A stretch of DNA of 64,000 nucleotides, from NCBI GenBank assembly GCA_900444965.1, contig UFRQ01000003.1:1302001-1366000 (forward strand). The letters run 5' to 3'. Under the pieces are notes generated by a model. The model was given only the letters and a program-made list of their open reading frames with translations. It was not told where the DNA came from and did no database searches. Below, piece after piece: positions 52,601-60,521 of the stretch. The DNA comes from [Actinobacillus] rossii. GTDB taxonomy: Bacteria; Pseudomonadota; Gammaproteobacteria; Enterobacterales; Pasteurellaceae. A program made the translations under genes and the position numbers. The stretch's first letter is position 1. Each line of letters begins with the position of its first letter.

Positions 52601-52998
52601 TGCCAAATAAAGCTTTTGTGACTGAACGGATTGTAAACTGGGCATTAACGAATTCAATGACTCGTTTAGTGATTAATGTTGGTGTGGCTTATGGCTCTGA
52701 TTTAGAATTAACGAGACGTTTGTTGCTACAAGCAGCTGCAGAAAACGAGAAAGTGTTAAAAGATCCTGCACCTGCTGCTTATTTCTTGACTTTTGGTGCA
52801 AGTACATTAGACCATGAATTACGTGTTTATGTGGGGCAAATTTCTGATCGAACACGAACAATCGATGCCCTTAACCGTCGAATTAACGAGTTATTTGCTG
52901 AACACAATATTGACATTGCGTTCAATCAATTGGATGTATTTATCAAAAACACGACAACCCAAGAAGAATTTAAAGTGGGTTCAGAAAAATTAGCATAA
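49678..52998 (+). CDS. mscK: MscK-type large mechanosensitive channel
   Basis: 1106 residues (E. coli MscK 1120). A signal peptide (cleavage near ATA|ADLP, residue 20) leads into a long periplasmic coiled-coil domain rich in Gln, Leu and Lys (about 25-450). A series of membrane helices follows (about 475-880) and then the MscS pore and beta domain with [29 protein letters not shown] and the [18 protein letters not shown] segment. It releases osmolytes on hypo-osmotic shock, in E. coli with K+ dependence. It lies in the seqA-lpxM run. Confidence 0.93.
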   Translation: [1106 protein letters not shown]

Positions 52999-53007
52999 GG
53001 ACAGAAT

Positions 53008-54090
53008 ATGGCAGGAAATAGTATTGGACAACTTTTTCGAGTAACAACTTTCGGAGAATCACACGGTATTGCGTTAGGTTGTATTGTGGATGGTGTACCA
53101 CCTAATATGGCATTAACTGAAGCAGATATTCAGCCTGATTTAGATCGTCGTAAACCTGGAACATCACAATTTACTACGCCACGTCGTGAAGATGATGAAG
53201 TACAGATTTTGTCGGGAGTTTTTGAAGGTAAAACAACGGGGACAAGTATCGGGTTGATCATCAAAAATGCAGATCAACGTTCCAAAGATTATGGCGATAT
53301 TATGGATAAATTCCGTCCAGGTCATGCTGATTATACCTATCAGCAAAAATATGGTATTCGTGATTATCGCGGTGGTGGTCGTTCGTCTGCTCGTGAAACA
53401 GCTATGCGTGTTGCGGCAGGGGCGATCGCAAAAAAATACCTACGTGAACAATTTGGGATTGAAATTCGTGGTTATTTAAGCCAAATCGGTAATGTAAGCA
53501 TTGATCCGACAACAGTGTCTGATGTGACAAATATTGATTGGGCGCAAGTGGCAAGTAATCCATTTTTTTGTCCAGATTCAAGTGCGGTGGAAAAATTCGA
53601 TGATTTAATTCGCGCATTGAAAAAAGAAGGGAATTCTATTGGAGCAAAATTAACTGTAGTTGCTGAAAATGTGCCAGTAGGCTTAGGAGAGCCCGTATTC
53701 GATCGTTTAGATGCGGAATTAGCTCATGCGCTAATGGGAATTAATGCGGTAAAAGCGGTGGAAATCGGTGATGGTTTTGATGTGGTTGCACAAAAAGGTA
53801 CTGAACATCGTGATGAAATGACGCCTGAAGGTTTTCTTTCAAATCATGCGGGCGGAATTTTGGGCGGTATCAGTAATGGTCAACCCATTATAGCGACGAT
53901 TGCCTTAAAACCAACATCGAGTATTACGATTCCAGGACATACCGTTAATATAAATAATGAATCTGTTGAATTGATTACCAAAGGGCGACACGATCCTTGT
54001 GTTGGCATCCGTGCAGTTCCTATTGCAGAAGCAATGGTAGCGATTGTACTGTTGGATCATTTGTTAAGATTTAAGGCTCAGTGTAAATAA
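53008..54090 (+). CDS. aroC: AroC, chorismate synthase
   Basis: 360 residues. It converts EPSP to chorismate using reduced FMN, the last shared step to aromatic amino acids, folate and menaquinone. Signatures are [17 protein letters not shown] near residue 11, [29 protein letters not shown] near 102 and the C-terminal [18 protein letters not shown] near 325. AAGGACAGAAT precedes the ATG. It sits between mscK and mepA with 9 and 19 bp gaps. Confidence 0.98.
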   Translation: MAGNSIGQLFRVTTFGESHGIALGCIVDGVPPNMALTEADIQPDLDRRKPGTSQFTTPRREDDEVQILSGVFEGKTTGTSIGLIIKNADQRSKDYGDIMDKFRPGHADYTYQQKYGIRDYRGGGRSSARETAMRVAAGAIAKKYLREQFGIEIRGYLSQIGNVSIDPTTVSDVTNIDWAQVASNPFFCPDSSAVEKFDDLIRALKKEGNSIGAKLTVVAENVPVGLGEPVFDRLDAELAHALMGINAVKAVEIGDGFDVVAQKGTEHRDEMTPEGFLSNHAGGILGGISNGQPIIATIALKPTSSITIPGHTVNINNESVELITKGRHDPCVGIRAVPIAEAMVAIVLLDHLLRFKAQCK

Positions 54091-54109
54091 ATTGATGATT
54101 AAGGTTAAT

Positions 54110-54949
54110 ATGAAAAGAATTCTAAGTGCAGTCGTTTTTTCTACCGTTTTTACTTCCTTAACTGTGATGGCTTCACCAGCGGACTGGCAGGCTATTCGTG
54201 CTCCTATTCCTAGTAAAAATGGAGAGCCTGAACCTATTGGATCTTATAGCAATGGGTGTATTTTAAGCGCGGAAGCGATGCCTGCTAAAGGAGATGGTTA
54301 TCAAGTTATTCGTATGAATAAGAACCGTTTTTATGGTCATCCTGAAGTGATTAATTATTTAAAACGCTTAGGGAAAAAGGTGAAAGAGATAGGGATGCCA
54401 AGTATGCTCATTGGCGATATTTCAATGCCCGCGGGAGGACGTTTTCTGACTGGGCACGCTAGTCATCAAATGGGATTAGATGTCGATATTTGGTTGCGTA
54501 TGGGAGAAATGTCTGAACAAGATGCGGAAAATTCAGATGGGAAAGCGTTGCTAGTCGTAAATCGTGCAACGCAACGTGTTGATGAAAATATTTGGAATAA
54601 TAACCACTTTAATTTAATTAAATTAGCAGCACAAGATTCTCAAGTAACGCGTATTTTTGTCAATCCAGCCATTAAAGTTAAACTGTGCCAAACGGAACAA
54701 ACAGATCGCTCTTGGCTGCGGAAAATTCGTCCTTGGTGGGGGCATGATAGCCATTTCCACGTGCGTCTAGAATGTCCTGAAGGAGCGACTTATTGTGAAT
54801 CGCAGGAGCCTGTGCCTGCGGGTGACGGCTGTGGGGCTGAATTATATTCTTGGTTTGAACCTAAAGTACCTAGCACGACAGTGAAGAAGGTGACACCACC
54901 GGAGCATTTTATGTGTCAGCAAGTTATTTCATCACAAAAAGAACGATAA
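54110..54949 (+). CDS. mepA: MepA, penicillin-insensitive murein DD-endopeptidase
   Basis: 279 residues from ATG 54110, preferred because AAGG lies 5 bases before it; TTG 54092 and ATG 54095 are in-frame alternatives. A signal peptide MKRILSAVVFSTVFTSLTVMA exports it. The LAS-type zinc site is seen in GHASHQMGLDVDIW and HDSHFHVRLECPEGA, and the Cys of GCGAELYSWFEP forms a disulfide in the family. It cleaves D-Ala-mDAP crosslinks in peptidoglycan. The aroC-mepA-TSUP order is shared with E. coli (aroC-mepA-yfcA). Confidence 0.95.
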   Translation: MKRILSAVVFSTVFTSLTVMASPADWQAIRAPIPSKNGEPEPIGSYSNGCILSAEAMPAKGDGYQVIRMNKNRFYGHPEVINYLKRLGKKVKEIGMPSMLIGDISMPAGGRFLTGHASHQMGLDVDIWLRMGEMSEQDAENSDGKALLVVNRATQRVDENIWNNNHFNLIKLAAQDSQVTRIFVNPAIKVKLCQTEQTDRSWLRKIRPWWGHDSHFHVRLECPEGATYCESQEPVPAGDGCGAELYSWFEPKVPSTTVKKVTPPEHFMCQQVISSQKER

Positions 54950-54964
54950 AAAAGGAAAAGTGCG

Positions 54965-55729
54965 GTGGAAATCAGTATTGAATTAATTGCTATTTTATTT
55001 GTGGTAGCGGCTGTAGCAGGTTTTATTGATGCATTAGCAGGTGGTGGTGGTTTAATTACCATTCCGGCTTTATTGATGACAGGTATGCCGCCTGCAATGG
55101 CGTTAGGCACCAATAAATTACAAGCAAGTGGCGGATCTTTTTCAGCAAGTTTGTATTTTATTCGCCAAAAAGCTGTCAATTTACGTCAAATGTGGTTTGT
55201 GTTGCTCTGTACTTTTATTGGTTCAGTTATTGGTACTGTACTTATTCAAATGGTGGATAGCTCATTGATCAAAAAAGCGATTCCATTTTTGGTGTTTGCC
55301 ATTGGTTTATATTTTTTATTTACACCGCAATTAGGAGAAGAAGATCGTCGCCAACGCTTAACTTTAGGTATCTTTGCGGTAACCGCTGCATTTGTTATCG
55401 GTTTTTATGACGGCTTTTTTGGACCGGGTACGGGTTCTATTTTAAGTCTCGTATTTATTACCTTGCTTGGTTTTAATCTCACTAAAGCGACTGCGCATGC
55501 GAAAGTGCTCAATTTTACATCCAATATTGCTTCGCTTATTTGTTTCTTAATTGGTGGGCAAATTATGTGGAGTGCAGGTTTGGCTATGTTATGTGGACAA
55601 ATTTTAGGGGCGCATTTTGGTGCTAAAATGGTCTTGAGTAAAGGTAAAACATTGATTCGTCCGATGGTAGTGATTATGTCATTTTTAATGACAGCCAAAA
55701 TGGTATATGAACAAGGATGGTTTCATTAA
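54965..55729 (+). CDS. TSUP (TauE/SafE, YfcA-like) membrane transporter
   Basis: 254 residues starting at a GTG that lies inside a USS: AAGTGCGGT at 54958-54966 covers the spacer and start codon, with AAGGA at 54952. There are about seven or eight membrane helices. The repeated family motifs are AGFIDALAGGGGLITIPALL near residue 18 and GFYDGFFGPGTGSILSL near 145. Relatives move sulfite or other small organic sulfur/sulfonate anions. The substrate here is unknown. The aroC-mepA-yfcA neighbourhood matches E. coli. Its stop overlaps the lpxM start. Confidence 0.9.
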   Translation: MEISIELIAILFVVAAVAGFIDALAGGGGLITIPALLMTGMPPAMALGTNKLQASGGSFSASLYFIRQKAVNLRQMWFVLLCTFIGSVIGTVLIQMVDSSLIKKAIPFLVFAIGLYFLFTPQLGEEDRRQRLTLGIFAVTAAFVIGFYDGFFGPGTGSILSLVFITLLGFNLTKATAHAKVLNFTSNIASLICFLIGGQIMWSAGLAMLCGQILGAHFGAKMVLSKGKTLIRPMVVIMSFLMTAKMVYEQGWFH

Positions 55730-56682
55730 TGTCTGATGAAAGAAGTAAACGTTATACTTGGCAAGTCGGTTATGAACCTCGTTTTTTGTGGTCATTTTTG
55801 CACCCTAAGTTTTGGGGAATTTGGCTTGCAGTTGGGCTTTTAATAGTTTTTGCTTTTATACCATTTCGACTACGCGATAAAATGGCTGCAGTAATAGGGC
55901 GCTTGATTGCTAAACGTAAATCTCGTTCTCGCCGTCGTGCAGAAATTAACTTGCGTCATTGTTTTCCGCATTGGTCAGAAGATAAATACGAACAAACTAT
56001 TGTTGAGATGTACCAATGTGCTGCTCAGGTGTTATTAGGTTTTGGTGAAATTGCAGTGCGGTCAAAAAAGCGTTTGCAAAGTCGTAGTGAATTTATTGGT
56101 ATAGAATATATTCAGCAAGCTAAGGCAGCGGGGCATAACATTATTTTAATGGTACCACATGGTTGGGCAATTGATGCTTCTGGCATTATTTTGCATACTC
56201 ATGGTATGCCAATGACATCGATGTTTAATCCACAACGAGATCCGCTTATTGACTGGTTATGGACCGCTACTCGAGAACGTTTTGGGGGAAAAATGCATGC
56301 CCGCCAAAATGGGATCAAGCCTTTTATTTCAATGGTACGTAGTGGTGAAATGGGGTATTACTTACCCGATGAAGATTTTGGTGTGGAAGCCAGTGAATTT
56401 GTGGATTTTTTTGCAACCTATAAAGCCACCTTACCAGGGCTAAATAAATTAGCGAAGTTGTCAAAAGCGGTGGTAATTCCTATGTTTCCGCGTTATAACG
56501 CAGAGCGAGGCAAATATGAAATGGAAATTCATCCACCAATGATGCTACCTGAAGAACCTGCATTATCTGCACGAGCAATGAATACTGAGATTGAAAGTTT
56601 TGTTATGCCAGATCCTAAACAATACGTTTGGATTTTACAGCTTTTGAAAACCCGTAAAAACGGGGAAGATATTTATCAATAA
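55729..56682 (+). CDS. lpxM: LpxM/MsbB, lipid A late acyltransferase
   Basis: 317 residues from the ATG at 55729, overlapping the previous stop (TAATG). It transfers a secondary myristoyl chain onto lipid A precursor at the inner membrane. One N-terminal membrane helix (about 28-46) is followed by the HX4D catalytic motif in MVPHGWAIDASG near residue 144. The RDPLIDWLWTATRERFGG and YYLPDEDFGVEASEFVDFFATYKAT blocks are typical. A USS encodes part of the mid-protein. It ends the seven-gene run before an inverted USS terminator. LpxL is the main alternative call. Confidence 0.9.
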   Translation: MSDERSKRYTWQVGYEPRFLWSFLHPKFWGIWLAVGLLIVFAFIPFRLRDKMAAVIGRLIAKRKSRSRRRAEINLRHCFPHWSEDKYEQTIVEMYQCAAQVLLGFGEIAVRSKKRLQSRSEFIGIEYIQQAKAAGHNIILMVPHGWAIDASGIILHTHGMPMTSMFNPQRDPLIDWLWTATRERFGGKMHARQNGIKPFISMVRSGEMGYYLPDEDFGVEASEFVDFFATYKATLPGLNKLAKLSKAVVIPMFPRYNAERGKYEMEIHPPMMLPEEPALSARAMNTEIESFVMPDPKQYVWILQLLKTRKNGEDIYQ

Positions 56683-56690
56683 GCAAAACT

Positions 56691-56722
56691 AAAAGTGCGG
56701 TTGAATTGAACCGCACTTTTTT
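56691..56722. terminator. Inverted USS-pair terminator between lpxM and the dcu gene
   Basis: AAAAGTGCGGTT-GAATTG-AACCGCACTTTTTT is a 12 bp stem with exact USS cores on both arms and T runs both ways. Confidence 0.88.
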
Positions 56723-56732
56723 CATCTAGATC

Positions 56733-58037
56733 TTACATAATAATTGGAGACCAAACAAAGCCAAATCCTAATCCAACAATGATGCCGAGTAAAGCCGGCA
56801 ACATAAATGGATGGTCAACAATGTATTTTCCTGCTCTGGTTGAGCCTGTAGTGTCAATTTCCATTGCGGCTAAACTTGTTGGGTAAGTTGGGAGTAAAAA
56901 GACCCCTGTTACCGCAATAAAAGAAGCTAAGATTGCCCAAGTTGGTACACCTAATGCCACTGCAAGTGGAATAATTAATGGTGTTGTTGAACCTTGAGAG
57001 TAGAGCAAAGCACAAGTAAAGAACAAGACTACAGAAAGTAACATTGGGTATGCCGTTAAAATATCTCCTGCAGTCGCTTTGATTTCTGCCATGTGTGCGT
57101 CAACAAAGGTTGTCCCTAATGTTACAATACCAATAATTACCGCAATGGATGTCATTCCTGACCGGAAAATTGAACTAGTCACAATTTGTTCAGGTTTACA
57201 TTTGCAAGTTAATAACATTAAGCAAGATGATGCCAACATGGTTACAATGATGATATCGCGTGTACTCATTGATTTACCGCTTTCATAGATTGGGCGTAAA
57301 CTAGGTACCATGGCAACGACTACGATAAAAATAGTCGCAAGTAAGAAAATTAATACAGATAATTTTGCACCACTTGTAATTTGTGTTTGGCCTATACTGC
57401 TATTCGTTGTTACAAGCCCTAATCTTAAACGTTCTTGATAAATAATATCTTCTTGCAATTCACAACCTTGTTTTGATGATACAAATGCCGCGACCATTGA
57501 TGCCACAAATGAGATAGGTAAGCAAACGACAATAACTTGGAAGAAGGTTACGCCATTACCTTCCATTACAGTAATCATTGCCGCCATTGCTGCACTTAGA
57601 GGTGAACCTGCAACAGCTAATTGAGATGAGACAACGGCACCGGCTAACGCTCTTGATGGGCGAATACCACTTTCTTTTGCCACTTCTGCGATAACAGGTA
57701 ATGTGGAGAACACGATAAAGCCTGTGCCTGCCATAATGGTCATTAACCATGTGATTGCAGGTGCAAGGAAGTTGATATATTTAGGATTTTTACGCATTAA
57801 AATGGCCGCATAATGCACTAATAAATCCATACCGCCTGCAGCATGTAATGTCGCAGCGGATAATACAACAGTCATAATAATTAACATAACATCAACAGGA
57901 ATTGCTCCCATTGGTAATCCTAACCCAAAGGTTAAAATAGCAAGACCTAAACCACCAAATAAACCAATGCCAATACCACCTGTTCTTAGGCCAAGGAAAA
58001 TGGAAGCGAGAACAACAAAGATTTCTACGTAAATCAT
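56733..58037 (-). CDS. DcuA/DcuB-family C4-dicarboxylate transporter
   Basis: 434 residues from the ATG at 58037, which has AAGGA at good spacing; an ATG three codons upstream abuts that AAGG. It has ten or more membrane helices. IFLGLRTGGIGIGLFGG near the N-terminus, RKNPKYINFLAPAITWLMTIMAGTGFIVFSTLPVIAEVAKESGIRPSRAL (about 80-130) and the C-terminal LPTYPTSLAAMEIDTTGSTRAGKYI match DcuA-type carriers, which exchange aspartate, fumarate, malate and succinate. It follows an Asp/Glu racemase by 13 bp in one operon, favouring an amino-acid dicarboxylate substrate. It contains no USS. Confidence 0.88.
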   Translation of the reverse strand: MIYVEIFVVLASIFLGLRTGGIGIGLFGGLGLAILTFGLGLPMGAIPVDVMLIIMTVVLSAATLHAAGGMDLLVHYAAILMRKNPKYINFLAPAITWLMTIMAGTGFIVFSTLPVIAEVAKESGIRPSRALAGAVVSSQLAVAGSPLSAAMAAMITVMEGNGVTFFQVIVVCLPISFVASMVAAFVSSKQGCELQEDIIYQERLRLGLVTTNSSIGQTQITSGAKLSVLIFLLATIFIVVVAMVPSLRPIYESGKSMSTRDIIIVTMLASSCLMLLTCKCKPEQIVTSSIFRSGMTSIAVIIGIVTLGTTFVDAHMAEIKATAGDILTAYPMLLSVVLFFTCALLYSQGSTTPLIIPLAVALGVPTWAILASFIAVTGVFLLPTYPTSLAAMEIDTTGSTRAGKYIVDHPFMLPALLGIIVGLGFGFVWSPIIM

Positions 58038-58050
58038 AATAAACATCCTT

Positions 58051-58746
58051 TTAATGTAATTGATACCATTTGATCGCTGAACGAACCAAAGCTAGTGTTG
58101 AATCAACATATAAGTGCGGTTGATTTTCCATATCTTTTGCGAGAATAATAGGGACTTCGGTACAACCTAAAATAATGACTTCAGCGCCTTGTTTAGTAAG
58201 TTCATCTCGTTGTTGTGACATTAATTCAATTGAATGTTCAGTTTCACCTGATTTAAGAAGATAGATACTTTCCATCACTTTTTTCTGACTTTCTTCATTT
58301 GGGCGAATAAAAGTCAGCCCTTGTTCTTCAATTCGTTTTTTGTATAAACCTGTTGCAAGGGTCGCATCTGTGGCAAGTAATCCAATTTTTTGTTTGCCAG
58401 TAGCAATTACTTCATCAATGGTTGCATCAATGATGCTTAACATATCTACATGGCTTTTGGCTTTAAGATGATCAAACCAGTAGTGGGCTGTGTTGCAAGC
58501 CATAATAATACAGGTTGCGCCTGCATTTTCTAATCCATGAACGTATTTTTCCATGACACTTTCAGGATCTTCTCCACCGTGTAAAATGCATTCGGTGCGA
58601 TCTGGAATATCGGGAATCGATGAGATAAGAAGTGGTATATGGTCTTGATCACAATGAGCAGGTGTTAATTTTATAAATTTTTGGAACATATCTGCGGTAG
58701 CAGCAGGTCCCATTCCACCTAAAATACCAATAACATTTTTAGCCAT
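58051..58746 (-). CDS. Aspartate/glutamate racemase family protein
   Basis: 231 residues. The two catalytic cysteines are present in IMACNTAHYWF (near residue 84) and LGCTEVPIIL (near 195), and the N-terminal GILGGMGPAATADMFQK is typical of the PLP-independent aspartate racemase group (YgeA/RacX-like). It probably interconverts L- and D-aspartate or a related acidic amino acid. First gene of a two-gene operon with a Dcu carrier. AAAGGAGATTTATTT precedes the ATG. A USS encodes part of the C-terminal region (near 58112). Broader amino-acid racemase activity is possible. Confidence 0.88.
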   Translation of the reverse strand: MAKNVIGILGGMGPAATADMFQKFIKLTPAHCDQDHIPLLISSIPDIPDRTECILHGGEDPESVMEKYVHGLENAGATCIIMACNTAHYWFDHLKAKSHVDMLSIIDATIDEVIATGKQKIGLLATDATLATGLYKKRIEEQGLTFIRPNEESQKKVMESIYLLKSGETEHSIELMSQQRDELTKQGAEVIILGCTEVPIILAKDMENQPHLYVDSTLALVRSAIKWYQLH

Positions 58747-58871
58747 AAATAAATCTCCTTTAAAGTGAAAATGATTTATTGGTTAGAGTTATATCAATAC
58801 TTTATAGAGGGTTGGAAATGTGATAAAAGTTTATTTTATGCAAAAAACAAATAAGATAATATGTTGATGTA

Positions 58872-58884
58872 ATAAGAGACTTAT
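58872..58884. promoter_or_regulatory. Candidate LysR-type operator in the racemase-hypT intergenic region
   Basis: ATAAG-AGA-CTTAT is a perfect short palindrome, and from the T at 58873 it also fits the T-N11-A pattern of LysR-family sites. It sits roughly midway between the divergent starts. Assignment is inference from position and symmetry. Confidence 0.4.
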
Positions 58885-58965
58885 AAATCAATGTATTATT
58901 AAATTTCTTATTGTTTTTATATGTTTTTTATGATTTGATTATGCTTAAAATGCATGGGGTGTGAT

Positions 58966-59859
58966 ATGAAAAATATTGAAACAAAATGGTTAGAAGATTT
59001 TTTGACATTAGAAGAATATCGGAATTTTTCTCAAGCTGCAGAAAAAAGAAATTTATCTCAACCTGCATTTAGTCGACGGATTGGAGCATTAGAAGATTCT
59101 ATTGGAGTTAAATTATTCGATCGTTCGGTTGTTCCTTTGCAACTTACAGATGAAGGAAAATTATTTCATTCACACACTCGTAATTTACTACAGCAATTTC
59201 AGGACAATTTAGATGAATTACAAGGGCATAAACATTCTTTACCTAATATAAAATTTGCTGCAGCACATTCTCTTTCTTTATCAATACTTCCTGAGTTAAT
59301 AAAAGAACTGGCATTCAAAAATGAGCATTTCATTTATTCTGTTGAAGCTATTGATGTTGATGAAACTGTAAATACTTTAATTGAAGGTAGAAGTGATTTT
59401 ATTCTTTCATTTTATGATGAGCGATTAATGCAAGAGCCTTTTATTTCAATCGAAATACTGAATTCGACACTTTATCCTGTTTCTCCATTAGATGAATATG
59501 GACAACCAATATTTTATTTAGATTCAGATACTTTGCCATTACTGAGTTATTCCCCTAATTCTTATATGGGAAGATTGGTTAATCGTAAACTTACTGAGCA
59601 TAATTATTTAAATTTAAATACAAAATTTATTTCATCTATGACTGAATTATTAAAAAATATGCTTCTTACGCGGCAGGGGATTGCTTGGCTACCAGAATAT
59701 GCTGTTCAAAAAGAATTGAAAGAAAGAAAAATCGTTATTTTGGATCGAGAACAATTAGCAATACCTATTAAGGCATATATCTCTCGCATGGATATTAGAT
59801 TGAATAATTTAGCAGAGAAATTTTGGACCCATCTTCAGTCCTTGAAAATTATCGATTAA
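58966..59859 (+). CDS. HypT (YjiE)-like LysR-family regulator
   Basis: 297 residues from ATG 58966, which follows GGGGTG; an ATG four codons earlier is possible. The N-terminal winged helix-turn-helix (about 5-65) reads NIETKWLEDFLTLEEYRNFSQAAEKRNLSQPAFSRRI. That and IKFAAAHSLSLSILPE, VEAIDVDETVNTL, SPNSYMGRLVNRKL and ISSMTELLKN strongly recall E. coli YjiE/HypT, a methionine-oxidation-activated hypochlorite regulator. Met201 and Met225 are spaced by 24 like two of its sensor methionines (206 and 230, from memory); the third appears to be Leu. It is divergent from the racemase-dcu pair, its likely target. No USS inside. Confidence 0.85.
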   Translation: MKNIETKWLEDFLTLEEYRNFSQAAEKRNLSQPAFSRRIGALEDSIGVKLFDRSVVPLQLTDEGKLFHSHTRNLLQQFQDNLDELQGHKHSLPNIKFAAAHSLSLSILPELIKELAFKNEHFIYSVEAIDVDETVNTLIEGRSDFILSFYDERLMQEPFISIEILNSTLYPVSPLDEYGQPIFYLDSDTLPLLSYSPNSYMGRLVNRKLTEHNYLNLNTKFISSMTELLKNMLLTRQGIAWLPEYAVQKELKERKIVILDREQLAIPIKAYISRMDIRLNNLAEKFWTHLQSLKIID

Positions 59860-59908
59860 ATTAACTATTTCTTTGATTATTATGCTAGAATTCGATTGCA
59901 ACTAACTT

Positions 59909-59935
59909 CGGTCAAAATTTTGTAGAAATTGACCG
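59909..59935 (+). terminator. Hairpin with one decayed USS arm between hypT-like gene and apt
   Basis: CGGTCAAAATT and AAATTGACCG pair around a TTGTAG-like loop. The right side extends into an exact USS (ACCGCACTT at 59932), while the left side reads AACTTCGGT, a damaged core. Confidence 0.6.
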
Positions 59936-59954
59936 CACTTTTGATGCTTTAACT

Positions 59955-60497
59955 ATGAAAAAACAATTAGAACTCATTAAAAATTCAATTAAATCAATTC
60001 CTAACTATCCTAAAGAAGGGATTTTATTTCGGGATATTACAAGCCTTACTTCAGTTCCTGAAGCATTTGGTGCTACAGTACACTTGATTGCAGATCAATT
60101 CAAAAATCAAGGTATCACTAAAATTATTGGAACTGAATCTCGAGGTTTTATTTTTGGTGCACCAGTAGCCGTGGCGCTTGGTTTGCCATTTATTCTTGTG
60201 CGTAAACCAGGTAAATTACCACGTGAAGTGATTTCTCAAGAATATCAATTAGAATATGGTGAAGATAGATTAGAAATCCATGCAGATGCGATTTCAGCAG
60301 GTGATAATGTGCTGATTATTGATGATTTATTAGCAACAGGCGGAACGGTAGAAGCATGCATTAAACTGGTAAAACGTTTAGGTGGTGATGTAAAACACGC
60401 CGCATTTGTGATTAGTTTACCTGATTTAGGTGGTGAAGACCGTTTACGCAAATTGGGCGTAGAACCTTTCACATTAGTCGATTTTGAAGGTCACTAA
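59955..60497 (+). CDS. apt: Apt, adenine phosphoribosyltransferase
   Basis: 180 residues. It makes AMP from adenine and PRPP for purine salvage. [14 protein letters not shown] near residue 27, [29 protein letters not shown] near 60 and the PRPP loop [17 protein letters not shown] near 117 are all present. It lies 24 bp before dnaX; the apt-dnaX pairing is also that of E. coli. Confidence 0.97.
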   Translation: MKKQLELIKNSIKSIPNYPKEGILFRDITSLTSVPEAFGATVHLIADQFKNQGITKIIGTESRGFIFGAPVAVALGLPFILVRKPGKLPREVISQEYQLEYGEDRLEIHADAISAGDNVLIIDDLLATGGTVEACIKLVKRLGGDVKHAAFVISLPDLGGEDRLRKLGVEPFTLVDFEGH

Positions 60498-60521
60498 TTC
60501 TTTTTATATGGAATTCTAAGC

